A stretch of 64,000 nucleotides of DNA, from positions 1-64,000 of the forward strand of contig NZ_RHPP01000005.1 of NCBI RefSeq assembly GCF_003935715.1, written 5' to 3'. A model generated the notes under the pieces. It ran no database searches. It was not told the origin of the DNA and worked only from the letters and a program-made list of their open reading frames with translations. Positions 42,557 through 51,497 of the stretch are shown here, piece by piece. Source of the DNA: Stenotrophomonas sp. 278. GTDB lineage: Bacteria > Pseudomonadota > Gammaproteobacteria > Xanthomonadales > Xanthomonadaceae. Numbering within the stretch: position 1 is the first letter of the stretch; each line of letters opens with the position of its first letter. Position numbers and translations under genes: made by a program.

Positions 42557-43462
42557 TCAGGGCAAAGCTGGCAACGATCCAACGGCGACCAGCATTTCAT
42601 CAAATACCGCTCGAACCCTTCCCGGAATTGGGCCACGCTGAGGCCGATAGACGTACAACCCCCATGCCGGAGGTTCTTCGTTCTCCAGCACTTGCACGAG
42701 CTTCCCGCTGGCAATGTAGGGGGCGGCCATGTAGTCCGCCAGTTGCGCGAACGCGATCCCGACCAGCGCCGCTCCCATTTCCATGTCGGCATTGTCGGCG
42801 ACGAGAGTGGGTGCGGTAGGTGTCCACTGGCGTCCCGCCTTGAAGTGCCAAGGCCAGGGACGGCCGGTATTGATATCCAAGGCCACGGTAACTGGCAGGC
42901 TGCTTAGCGCATCGATTTTTGCAGGTACGCCCACTTTCTTGATCAGGCGCGGAGCGGCAACGATGGGGAGTCTCATGTCGGCGGCCTTGCGTGCGACGAA
43001 GCGGCTATCGCGCATGAATCCGACCCTGATCCCGACGTCAATCCCTTCGTCAACCGTATTGCTGATGCGATCGGACAGGCGCACATCCAGCGTGATGCCC
43101 GGATGACGCTCGGCCACGCGCTCCAGTGCCGGTAGCACCGCTCTGGTGCCCAGGCTGTGCGGTGCGGTGATGCGAACCGTACCGGACAGAGAGGCCTGCT
43201 GGTCGGAGCCAGGCGTTCGCCACAGATCCTCGAACTGCTCCAATGCGGGGCGCACTCGGTCTAGCAGCCCTTCGCCGAAGGCGGTGATGCGCACCTGGCG
43301 CGTGCTTCGATGAAACAACACCTCGCCGTAGTGTTGCTCCAGTTGCTGGATGGCACGGGTTACACCTTGCGGAGAAGTCCCCAGCCGGGCGGCCGCATCG
43401 CGAAAACTGCTGCTTTCGGCCGCCACCCGAAAGATACGCAGTAGTTCCATTTCCTTGTTCAT
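42557..43462 (-). CDS. LysR-type regulator of the second cassette
   Basis: A 301-residue regulator from the ATG at 43462 (MNKEMELLRIFRVAAESSSF). The helix-turn-helix is DAAARLGTSPQGVTRAIQQL and the effector-binding domain follows from about residue 88. It is divergent from the SnoaL-GNAT-nitrilase operon that starts at 43617, the standard layout for a LysR protein and its target. The intergenic sequence holds A+T-rich repeated TTCCATAT elements at 43501 and 43535. A 3' fragment of a close paralogue lies at 59204. Confidence 0.9.
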   Translation of the reverse strand: MNKEMELLRIFRVAAESSSFRDAAARLGTSPQGVTRAIQQLEQHYGEVLFHRSTRQVRITAFGEGLLDRVRPALEQFEDLWRTPGSDQQASLSGTVRITAPHSLGTRAVLPALERVAERHPGITLDVRLSDRISNTVDEGIDVGIRVGFMRDSRFVARKAADMRLPIVAAPRLIKKVGVPAKIDALSSLPVTVALDINTGRPWPWHFKAGRQWTPTAPTLVADNADMEMGAALVGIAFAQLADYMAAPYIASGKLVQVLENEEPPAWGLYVYRPQRGPIPGRVRAVFDEMLVAVGSLPALP

Positions 43463-43616
43463 GACGCACGCCTCATGGCCGGTTCTGCTGCTCGTTGATT
43501 GTTCCATATTGTGAAATTATAAAATCGAAACAATTCCATATACAAGCGGGGAGCGGTTGCCCAGACTAACAGCACCCCGGAATGCTCCGCTCCGAACAAC
43601 CCAATAAGGAACGCGA

Positions 43617-44024
43617 ATGAACGCTGCCACTCTAATCACTGCCTACTACGACGCCTTCAACCGCGGCGACCGCGAGGCCATGCTGTCCATGTTGACCGAT
43701 GACGTCGCGCACGACTTGAACCAGGGCGCTCGTGAGGTCGGTCGCGAAGCCTTCCGCGCCTTCCTGCAGCGCATGGACCGCTGCTATGGCGAGCAACTGC
43801 GCGGGATCGTGGTGATGGTCAGCGCCGACGGCCTGCGCGCAGGCGCGGAGTACGTGGTGCATGGCGAATACAAAGTGACGGACGACGGGCTGCCGGAAGC
43901 CAAGGGCCAGCGTTACGTGCTGCCGGGTGGCGCGTTCTTCGACATCCGCGATGGCAAGATCGCTCGTGTCACCAACTACTACAACCTCGGCGACTGGATC
44001 GCACAGGTTGGAGGGGACGCCTGA
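43617..44024 (+). CDS. SnoaL/ketosteroid-isomerase-like protein, cassette copy 2
   Basis: A 135-residue NTF2-fold protein paralogous to the one at 8718. It begins MNAATLITAYYDAFNRGDRE and ends in FFDIRDGKIARVTNYYNLGD. Exact blocks shared with copy 1 are DDVAHDLNQGARE, TDDGLPEA and GQRYVLPGGAFF. It is the first gene of the operon and is transcribed away from the LysR gene. Active-site residues for steroid isomerisation cannot be confirmed by eye; the function is unknown. Confidence 0.88.
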   Translation: MNAATLITAYYDAFNRGDREAMLSMLTDDVAHDLNQGAREVGREAFRAFLQRMDRCYGEQLRGIVVMVSADGLRAGAEYVVHGEYKVTDDGLPEAKGQRYVLPGGAFFDIRDGKIARVTNYYNLGDWIAQVGGDA

Positions 44025-44025
44025 G

Positions 44026-44634
44026 ATGACCAGCGACGTGCAGGTGCTGGTTCGTCGTGGTCCGGACATTGCCGAATGGTTCGATGCCGTGGCAGGCCTG
44101 CGGGCGAGCGTCTTCCGCAGCTTTCCTTACCTGTACGAGGGCGACACCGAATACGAGAAGCACTACCTCGCTATGTACGCCCGTTCGGCAGACAGCCTGC
44201 TGGTACTCGCGCTCGCTGATGACGTGGTCGTGGGTGCGTCCACGGGATTGCCGCTCGGCGATGCGGAGCCGGCCTTCCACGTGCCGTTCGCCGATCGAGG
44301 AATCCCGATGGAGACAGTGTTCTACTGCGGCGAATCAGTCCTGCTTCCGGCCTTCCGGGGCCTTGGCCTGGGCCATCGCTTCTTTGACGAACGCGAAGCG
44401 CATGCCCGTTCGTTGGGGGGCATGCAGTGGACATCGTTCGCGTCGGTGGATCGAGCAGACGACGATCCCCGGCGTCCTTCCAACTACCGCAGTAATGATC
44501 CCTTCTGGACCCGTCGTGGCTACGTGCGGCAGTCGGACATGAAGGTTACGCTGCCCTGGAAACAGGTGAGTGAGCCGAGCGAAACCGAGCAGACGCTCAC
44601 GATGTGGCTGCGCCCCCTGGAGAACGCGAAATGA
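44026..44634 (+). CDS. GNAT family N-acetyltransferase, cassette copy 2
   Basis: A 202-residue acetyltransferase starting one base after the SnoaL-like stop. The acetyl-CoA loop is FRGLGLGHRFFDEREAH and the preceding strand FYCGESVLLPA is identical to copy 1. A C-terminal NYRSNDPFWTRRGY parallels NYHSNHAFWQRRGY-like sequence of copy 1. Overlap with the nitrilase start is again four bases (ATGA), so the architecture of the operon is conserved along with the genes. Confidence 0.88.
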   Translation: MTSDVQVLVRRGPDIAEWFDAVAGLRASVFRSFPYLYEGDTEYEKHYLAMYARSADSLLVLALADDVVVGASTGLPLGDAEPAFHVPFADRGIPMETVFYCGESVLLPAFRGLGLGHRFFDEREAHARSLGGMQWTSFASVDRADDDPRRPSNYRSNDPFWTRRGYVRQSDMKVTLPWKQVSEPSETEQTLTMWLRPLENAK

Positions 44635-45521
44635 AAGTAGCAGTTGCGAAATACGCCGTGGGTCAGCCCACGGACTTCGAGGCATTCGCAGCGCGGCAGC
44701 GGCAGGTTCTGGAGGAGGCGAGCCGTGCCGGAGCGGAACTGGCCGTGTTGCCCGAATATCTGTCCCTCGAACTGGCTGCGATGTTCGAGCCTGGCATCCG
44801 CCAGGATTTCAACGCCTCGCTGGCCGCGCTGCAGGCCTTGCAGCCTGCGTGGCTGGACCTGTACACCGACCTGGCGCGCGAGCTGCGCATGACCATTCAG
44901 GCTGGTACGTTCTTGACCCGGGTTGGACCGGATCGCTATCGCAACCGCGCGTGGTGGTTTGCGCCGGACGGCACGCGTGATTACCAGGACAAATTGCAGT
45001 TGACGGGGTTCGAGAAAGACACTGGCGTCATCGAGGGGGGCGACGAACTCAAGGTGTTCGACCTGAATGGCGTGCGTGCCGGCATCGCTGTTTGCTACGA
45101 CAGTGAGTTTCCATTGCCCGTGCGAGCCCAGCGAGAGGCGGGTGCACGCCTGCTGTTGGTCCCGAGCTGTACGGACACGAGGGCAGGTGCAACCCGGGTT
45201 CGTGTGGGCTGCATGGCGCGGGCACTGGAGAACCGGATGTTCGTCGCACAGGCCGTGACGACGGGAGCCGCTGACTGGAGTCCGGCGCTGGACACGAACA
45301 CTGGCGAGGCCACGATCTATGCACCCATGGATCGTGGATTCCCCGAGGACGGCATTCTCGCGACTACTTGCGGCACGCAGACATGGGCGATCAGTGATCT
45401 TGACGTTGAGGCACTGGAACGAAACCAAGAACAGGCCCAGGTTGCGGTCGATCGTGACTGGGACGGACAGATGTTGCCTGCACTGCGGAAAGCTCGCCAC
45501 TCGGGTCATCAGGTCGCCTAG
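44631..45521 (+). CDS. Carbon-nitrogen hydrolase (nitrilase superfamily), cassette copy 2
   Basis: A 296-residue hydrolase from the ATG at 44631 (MKVAVAKYAVGQPTDFEAFA). The Glu-Lys-Cys triad is in LPEYLSLE, QDKLQLTG and GIAVCYDSEFPL, as in copy 1. The last dozen residues (LRKARHSGHQVA) have no counterpart in copy 1 and resemble the start of an FrmR protein, so the 3' end was probably formed by fusion to the downstream frmR remnant. Confidence 0.9.
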   Translation: MKVAVAKYAVGQPTDFEAFAARQRQVLEEASRAGAELAVLPEYLSLELAAMFEPGIRQDFNASLAALQALQPAWLDLYTDLARELRMTIQAGTFLTRVGPDRYRNRAWWFAPDGTRDYQDKLQLTGFEKDTGVIEGGDELKVFDLNGVRAGIAVCYDSEFPLPVRAQREAGARLLLVPSCTDTRAGATRVRVGCMARALENRMFVAQAVTTGAADWSPALDTNTGEATIYAPMDRGFPEDGILATTCGTQTWAISDLDVEALERNQEQAQVAVDRDWDGQMLPALRKARHSGHQVA

Positions 45522-45730
45522 CGACTCTTGAGCAAGCGCTTGATGCAGGTGCGCAATGCCCTGCAGCTGCTCAGCAGCTTGCGGCCGTTCGCGGAGCAGT
45601 CAACGGATGGATGGAAACCGTTCTGGAGAGCTATCTGCGGGAAGAATTTCCCAGTAGCGAAATCAGGAGCGATTCGCAGAACAAGTCCATTGACGAGACC
45701 ATCTCTATCGTCCGCTCCTATCTGCGATAG
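45521..45730 (+). pseudogene. frmR: 3' remnant of frmR (formaldehyde-responsive CsoR/RcnR-like repressor)
   Basis: A 69-codon frame with no start reads TLEQALDAGAQCPAAAQQLA then AVRGAVNGWMETVLESYLRE. This is the C-terminal two-thirds of FrmR, including its conserved Cys and the helix RGAVNGxM. The N-terminal helix with the amine/His sensor site is lost or fused out of frame to the nitrilase end. It lies 59 bases before frmA, exactly where frmR belongs, so frmA has lost its formaldehyde-responsive repressor. Confidence 0.82.
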
Positions 45731-45753
45731 AGGCACCAGGGTGCCCTCGATGA

Positions 45754-46899
<1,146 letters not shown>

Positions 46900-46942
46900 T
46901 CACCCACTATCCATTCAACATCAGCCACCAAGGAAATCAACC

Positions 46943-47341
46943 ATGTCCAATCCTGTCATTTCCGGCGACGGCATCTTCTCGCACGTCTTCGTCGGCGCCG
47001 CCGACCTCCAGGAGTCGACCGCGTTCTATGACGCCGCTCTGGGTGCTCTCGGCATCAAGAACCTCGGTCCTTTCGGCAACGGATGGGTGCTTTTCGGTCG
47101 CGAAAAGCCGGCTTTCATCATCGCCCGTCCGGGCAATGGTGAAGCGTCTTCCAGCAACGGCGTGACGGTCGGCTTTGCGGCCGCCACTCCCGCCGAAGTG
47201 GACGCCTTCCACGCCGCCGGCCTTGCCGCAGGCGGTACCGACGAGGGCCAGCCCGGCCCGCGTGGCCACCTGCCGGGTGCCTATGCGGCCTACCTGCGTG
47301 ATCCGGCGGGCAACAAGGTCTGCGCGTACACCTTCGTCTGA
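46943..47341 (+). CDS. VOC superfamily (glyoxalase/bleomycin-resistance fold) protein
   Basis: A 132-residue protein with two beta-alpha-beta-beta-beta modules. Candidate metal ligands are the His of GIFSHVFVG and the Glu-side positions near LPGAYAAYLRDPAGNKV. It lies 43 bases after frmA with its own AAGGA ribosome site. VOC proteins of this kind are regularly found in frm operons of proteobacteria and may act on a glutathione conjugate; the reaction is not known. Confidence 0.85.
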   Translation: MSNPVISGDGIFSHVFVGAADLQESTAFYDAALGALGIKNLGPFGNGWVLFGREKPAFIIARPGNGEASSSNGVTVGFAAATPAEVDAFHAAGLAAGGTDEGQPGPRGHLPGAYAAYLRDPAGNKVCAYTFV

Positions 47342-47441
47342 AAGCCCGGAAGCTGAGGGCGTTCTGAAAAGGCCAGCACAAGCCTCTAGACGGCCAGCCT
47401 ATTGGACGGACCGTGTAGAGCGGTGCCCGCTCATGAAGATG

Positions 47442-47485
47442 GCCCGCAGCCATGTGCCAAACGCATGGCTGCGGGCATTTGCTTT
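47442..47485 (+). terminator. Rho-independent terminator after the frm operon
   Basis: A perfect 13-base stem, GCCCGCAGCCATG/CATGGCTGCGGGC, surrounds TGCCAAACG. ATTTGCTTT follows immediately and a TTTTTT run comes 15 bases later. It ends transcription from frmA and the VOC gene. Confidence 0.8.
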
Positions 47486-47522
47486 GAAGCGTGTTTTTTC
47501 ACCAAGAGGAAATGAGGTCGTT

Positions 47523-48050
47523 GTGAAAGAGCCGGCCAACATCAATACGACGACCGTACACCCCACTGCGACCGCCACCGTGTACGGCATGCCGGCCTAT
47601 ACCGATCGTGCTGCCGCCGCGGGTGAAGTGCACGCGCGCCCGCATCTGTTGATTCAGGCCCCCCGCGGCATATTGCAGCTCGCTTTCATGACCGAAGGCG
47701 ACCAGGCCAGGGATCAGATGGCGATGAGCGAGTTGTCCCATCGCTTCGGCGTTGCCGAACCCGACCATGCTACGCCGCTTCACGGCGTGACATGGGATGA
47801 AGGAGACCTGCACTGCGAAAAGCACACCGAGTTCTCGACGTATCTCTGGTGCGCTTCGCTGGATTCCGAGACGGGAGAGCCGTGCGGCGAAAATCCGTTC
47901 AAGCATGGATTTGTTCCTCCCGGCCCGGTCGTATCCGGCATCCGTTTGAGACTTCTTCCGTGGACGCAGGAAACGGAGAAGGAGGTCGATCGCTTCGATC
48001 CTGCCAGCCTGTGCTACTCGCTGGTGGAGAACGGCTCAGCGTCGCTTTGA
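47523..48050 (+). pseudogene. DUF3422 protein, C-terminally truncated
   Basis: A 175-codon frame from GTG at 47523 (MKEPANINTTTVHP...). The N-terminal region of DUF3422 is recognisable in GEVHARPHLLIQAPRGILQL and LHCEKHTEFSTYLWCA. The family is usually about 430 residues with a membrane-anchored coiled-coil end; here the frame stops after LVENGSASL and no continuation is found. Families of this type occur in formaldehyde-detoxification neighbourhoods, which fits frmA nearby. It is probably a broken gene. Confidence 0.72.
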
Positions 48051-48199
48051 GCTGGGTATGGAACCACAGCATCGGCTACCGCGGCTCTCGCATCATCATG
48101 CATGCGATTGCCGACAAAGAGCCCACGGCGTTGGACAAATCCGGCTCCCTGGATTGAGGTGCCAACGTTATCGGAACGTCAACTATCACAAATGCCAGG

Positions 48200-51100
48200 G
48201 TGAGGAACTTGGCCGATCTATTCACGACAAAGCCCAAGCCTCCCTTGGCCGAACTCCTGCGGCCCAAGGCGCTGGATGAATTCGTTGGGCAACGGCACTT
48301 GCTCGGCCCCGGCAAGCCGCTGCGTCTCGCGTTCGAGGCGGGCAAGTTGCACTCGTTCATCCTCTGGGGGCCGCCAGGCGTGGGCAAGACCACCCTGGGG
48401 CGCCTGGCCGCCAGTGCGACCAACAGCCGATTCATCGCCATCTCGGCCGTGCTGGCCGGGGTGAAGGACATCCGGCAAGCCATCGACGAGGCCCAGGCTG
48501 AACTGGACAACCATGGTCGATCGACGGTGCTTTTCGTCGATGAGATCCATCGCTTCAACAAGGCGCAGCAGGATGCCCTGCTGCCCCATGTCGAGTCCGG
48601 TCTCCTGACCCTGGTGGGGGGGACGACCGAGCATCCGGGGTTGGCGGTCAATTCCGCACTGCTCTCGCGCGCACAGGTCTATACCCTCGAACCGCTGTCC
48701 AGCGACGAACTGAACCAGCTCTACGAACGCGCACTGCCGCATCTCCAGGGCGTCACGCTGGACGCGGACGCGCTTGACCTGCTCAAGGGCTTTGCCGATG
48801 GCGATGGCAGGCGCTTCCTCAATCTGCTTGAGCAGGTGACGAATGCGGCGTCGGGCGCTGGCAAGACCGTGGTCGATGGCGAGTTTGCCAGGCTGTCCAC
48901 CAGTCCATCGCTGCGCAGGTTCGACAAGGGCGGTGACGAGTTCTACTGGCAGCTCTCAGCCTTCCACAAGTCGCTACGGGGCTCCGACCCCGATGCGGCC
49001 CTGTATTGGCTGGCCCGCATCCTCGACGGCAGCGGCGACGTAAGCCAGGTGACCCGCCGCATGGTGGTGATGGCCAGCGAAGACATCGGCAATGCCGACC
49101 CGCAGGCGCTGCAACTGGCACTCAATGCCGCGCTGGCCTACGACAGGCTGGGCTCACCCGAAGGTGAGATACCGCTGGCCCAGGCGGTGACTTACCTCGC
49201 ACTGACCCCCAAGTCGAATGCCGCCTATGCGGCCTGGGATCAGGCCAAGGCATTCGTCAAGCGCAGCGGTTCCCAGCCAGTGCCACTCCATCTTCGCAAT
49301 GCGCCGACGAAGCTGATGAAGCAGATGGGCTATCGCGAAGGCTACCGCTACGCGCATGATGAGCCCAACGGCTATGCCGCTGGGCAAACGTATTTTCCCG
49401 AGGGCGTGGCGCGGCCGGGCTGGTACCAGCCAACGGACAGGGCGTCGAGCGAAGGCTGGGAGAAAGGCTTGCTTGGCTGCGCTCGCTCGATGACGCGACG
49501 CCGCCAAGCCCGGACGCTTGACCGACATCCCCCCGAAATCGGCCCATTGCTACCTCACGAACTACAGGATAAGAATATGCCAGACGCTTCTCTCGGTGAA
49601 TCCTCTGCGAATATCAGACGGAGTCGAGTTGCCCGCTATCTACGCACGGAGTCTGGGGCGGCGGTGCTGCTGGTGATCGTCACGGTTGTGGCGCTGGCGT
49701 GGGCGAACTCGCCGCTATCCGATGCCTATTTCGGGTTGTGGCACCTGGACGTCGGGTTCAACTTTGGGCCGCTGGGCCTGCACATGGACCTGCATCACTG
49801 GGTCAACGATGGCCTGATGGTCATCTTCTTCTTCCTGATCGGCCTGGAGGTGCGTCAGGAATTCGCCCACGGGTCGCTCAGGGACCCCAGCCGTGCCCGT
49901 CTCGCCCTGATCGCGGGGGTCGCGGGTGTTGTGCTTCCCGCGCTGGTGTACGTCCTGCTCGTGGGGCTGGCCGGAGGTCAGGGCCTGCACGGGTGGGGGG
50001 CGGTGGTCGGCACCGATACGGCGTTCATGCTGGGCACCCTGGCGATCGTCGGTCCGCGGCTGTCTGGTCAATTGCGTGTGTTCCTGCTCACCCTGACCGT
50101 GGTCGATGACTTCCTCGCCGTGTCCATCATCGGCATCGTCTATAGCGAGGAGTTCCGCGTCGTCCCGTTGTTGATCGCCCTTGCCAGTCTCGTCGGGTTG
50201 TGGTTGCTGGGGCGCACCCGCCAGTGGCGGGCAATGCCGTATGTGCTGATCGTGATCGTGCTGTGGCTCGCAACCGTGTATTCCGGCATCCATGCCTCCC
50301 TCGCCGGGATGGCCGCGGGGCTGCTGATCCCCGCCTATGCGACGCAACGTCACGGGGTCGTTGCGGCAAGACAGTTGTTCCGTGACTTCTGGCAGTCTCC
50401 GAGTGCCGCATCGGCCCGCGCGGTGGACTACGGGCTGTCCCGGGGTATCTCGGTGAACGAGCGGCTGCACGAGTTCCTGCGGCTGCCGACGGCGCTGCTG
50501 ATCGTGCCGGTGTTCGCCTTGGCGAACGCCGGGGTGGACCTGCGTGGCGGGCTGCTCGCCGAGGCCTTTGGCTCGCCAGTCACGTGGGGCATCATCGCAG
50601 GGCTCGTGCTCGGCAAGCTCCTGGGCATCGGGCTCACCACGCTCGTCGCCATCCGTCTCGGCCTGGGCCGGCTGCCCGAGGGCGTCGGGGTGGGGAGCGT
50701 GTTCGGTGGGGCGGCGCTGTCCGGGATCGGCTTTACCGTGTCGCTGCTGATCATCGGGCTCGCGTTCGGCACGACCTCGGACCTGGGCCGCCAGGCGACG
50801 GTCGGCGTGCTCGTGTCGATGGTGTTCGCCACGTTGCTCGGGTGGCTCATCTTCAAGGTCGCCGCCCAGCGGTGGGGTGAGAAGACCGCGGACCTGCCGA
50901 TGGTGCTTGAGCCGCCGGTCGATCCGGAGATCGATCACATCCGCGGGCCGGAGGACGCGCAGCTCACACTCGTCGAGTACGTGGACTTCGAGTGCGAGTA
51001 CTGTGCGCACGCCACCGGTTCGTGGGACGATCTTCGCGCCCACTTCGGTGACGACCTGCGGTATGTGGTGCGCCATCTTCCGCACCACCCGCACGGGCCG

Positions 51101-51442
51101 ATTGCCGCGCGTGCGTCCGAGGCAGCGGCGAACCAGGGGATGTTCTGGCCGTGGCTGGACTTCGTGTTCACCCGTCAGCACGCGCTGGAGCGCGAGGATC
51201 TGATCGGCTACGCCGCAGAGCTTGGGCTCGACGTCGATCGGTTCATCGCCGATCTCGACAGCCCTGCGGTGATCGAGCGTGTCGAGCGCGACCTCGCCAG
51301 TGCGGTCGCCAGCGGTGCGCACGCCACGCCGACGTTCTTCGTCGAGGGTCGCCGCCTGCGCGGCAGCTACGACGCCCGCTCTGTCACCGCAGCACTGGAA
51401 GCCAGCCGCCGCGGCACCCGAACTCAGGAAGTCCCGTCCTGA
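48200..51442 (+). CDS. Single frame joining RarA AAA+ ATPase, NhaA antiporter and thioredoxin-like domain
   Basis: The 1080-codon frame starts at GTG 48200 and has three parts. Residues 1 to about 425 are RarA/MgsA, a replication-fork recombination ATPase: Walker A GPPGVGKTTLGR, Walker B LFVDEIHRFNK and the C-terminal HLRNAPTKLMKQMGY. From residue 460 (ATG 49577) comes NhaA, a Na+/H+ antiporter of about 12 helices with the ion-site DD in LTVVDDFLAVSIIG. Residues 905-1065 form a DsbA/thioredoxin-like domain with CEYC. NhaA-thioredoxin fusions are known, mainly in actinobacteria; fusion to RarA is not expected. Most likely rarA lost its stop and last residues and reads into a separate gene with its own start at 49577. 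Both products may exist. Confidence 0.85.
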   Translation: MRNLADLFTTKPKPPLAELLRPKALDEFVGQRHLLGPGKPLRLAFEAGKLHSFILWGPPGVGKTTLGRLAASATNSRFIAISAVLAGVKDIRQAIDEAQAELDNHGRSTVLFVDEIHRFNKAQQDALLPHVESGLLTLVGGTTEHPGLAVNSALLSRAQVYTLEPLSSDELNQLYERALPHLQGVTLDADALDLLKGFADGDGRRFLNLLEQVTNAASGAGKTVVDGEFARLSTSPSLRRFDKGGDEFYWQLSAFHKSLRGSDPDAALYWLARILDGSGDVSQVTRRMVVMASEDIGNADPQALQLALNAALAYDRLGSPEGEIPLAQAVTYLALTPKSNAAYAAWDQAKAFVKRSGSQPVPLHLRNAPTKLMKQMGYREGYRYAHDEPNGYAAGQTYFPEGVARPGWYQPTDRASSEGWEKGLLGCARSMTRRRQARTLDRHPPEIGPLLPHELQDKNMPDASLGESSANIRRSRVARYLRTESGAAVLLVIVTVVALAWANSPLSDAYFGLWHLDVGFNFGPLGLHMDLHHWVNDGLMVIFFFLIGLEVRQEFAHGSLRDPSRARLALIAGVAGVVLPALVYVLLVGLAGGQGLHGWGAVVGTDTAFMLGTLAIVGPRLSGQLRVFLLTLTVVDDFLAVSIIGIVYSEEFRVVPLLIALASLVGLWLLGRTRQWRAMPYVLIVIVLWLATVYSGIHASLAGMAAGLLIPAYATQRHGVVAARQLFRDFWQSPSAASARAVDYGLSRGISVNERLHEFLRLPTALLIVPVFALANAGVDLRGGLLAEAFGSPVTWGIIAGLVLGKLLGIGLTTLVAIRLGLGRLPEGVGVGSVFGGAALSGIGFTVSLLIIGLAFGTTSDLGRQATVGVLVSMVFATLLGWLIFKVAAQRWGEKTADLPMVLEPPVDPEIDHIRGPEDAQLTLVEYVDFECEYCAHATGSWDDLRAHFGDDLRYVVRHLPHHPHGPIAARASEAAANQGMFWPWLDFVFTRQHALEREDLIGYAAELGLDVDRFIADLDSPAVIERVERDLASAVASGAHATPTFFVEGRRLRGSYDARSVTAALEASRRGTRTQEVPS
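49557..49606 (+). repeat. Shared leader, copy A (start of the NhaA part)
   Basis: Fifty bases covering ACGAACTACA, the ribosome region, the ATG at 49577 and the first ten codons (MPDASLGESS). Forty-two positions are identical to copy B at 51448-51497, with no gaps. The repeat ends abruptly on both sides. Confidence 0.85.
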
Positions 51443-51447
51443 GCGGG

Positions 51448-51497
51448 ACGAACTACAAGTCAAGAACATGCCAAACAATTCTTTCGGTGAATCCTCT
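51448..51497 (+). repeat. Shared leader, copy B (start of the UvrA paralogue)
   Basis: Fifty bases covering ACGAACTACA, the ATG at 51468 and the first ten codons (MPNNSFGESS). It matches copy A at 42 of 50 positions with the start codon at the same place. The encoded decapeptide is not part of either protein family as I know them. Confidence 0.85.
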
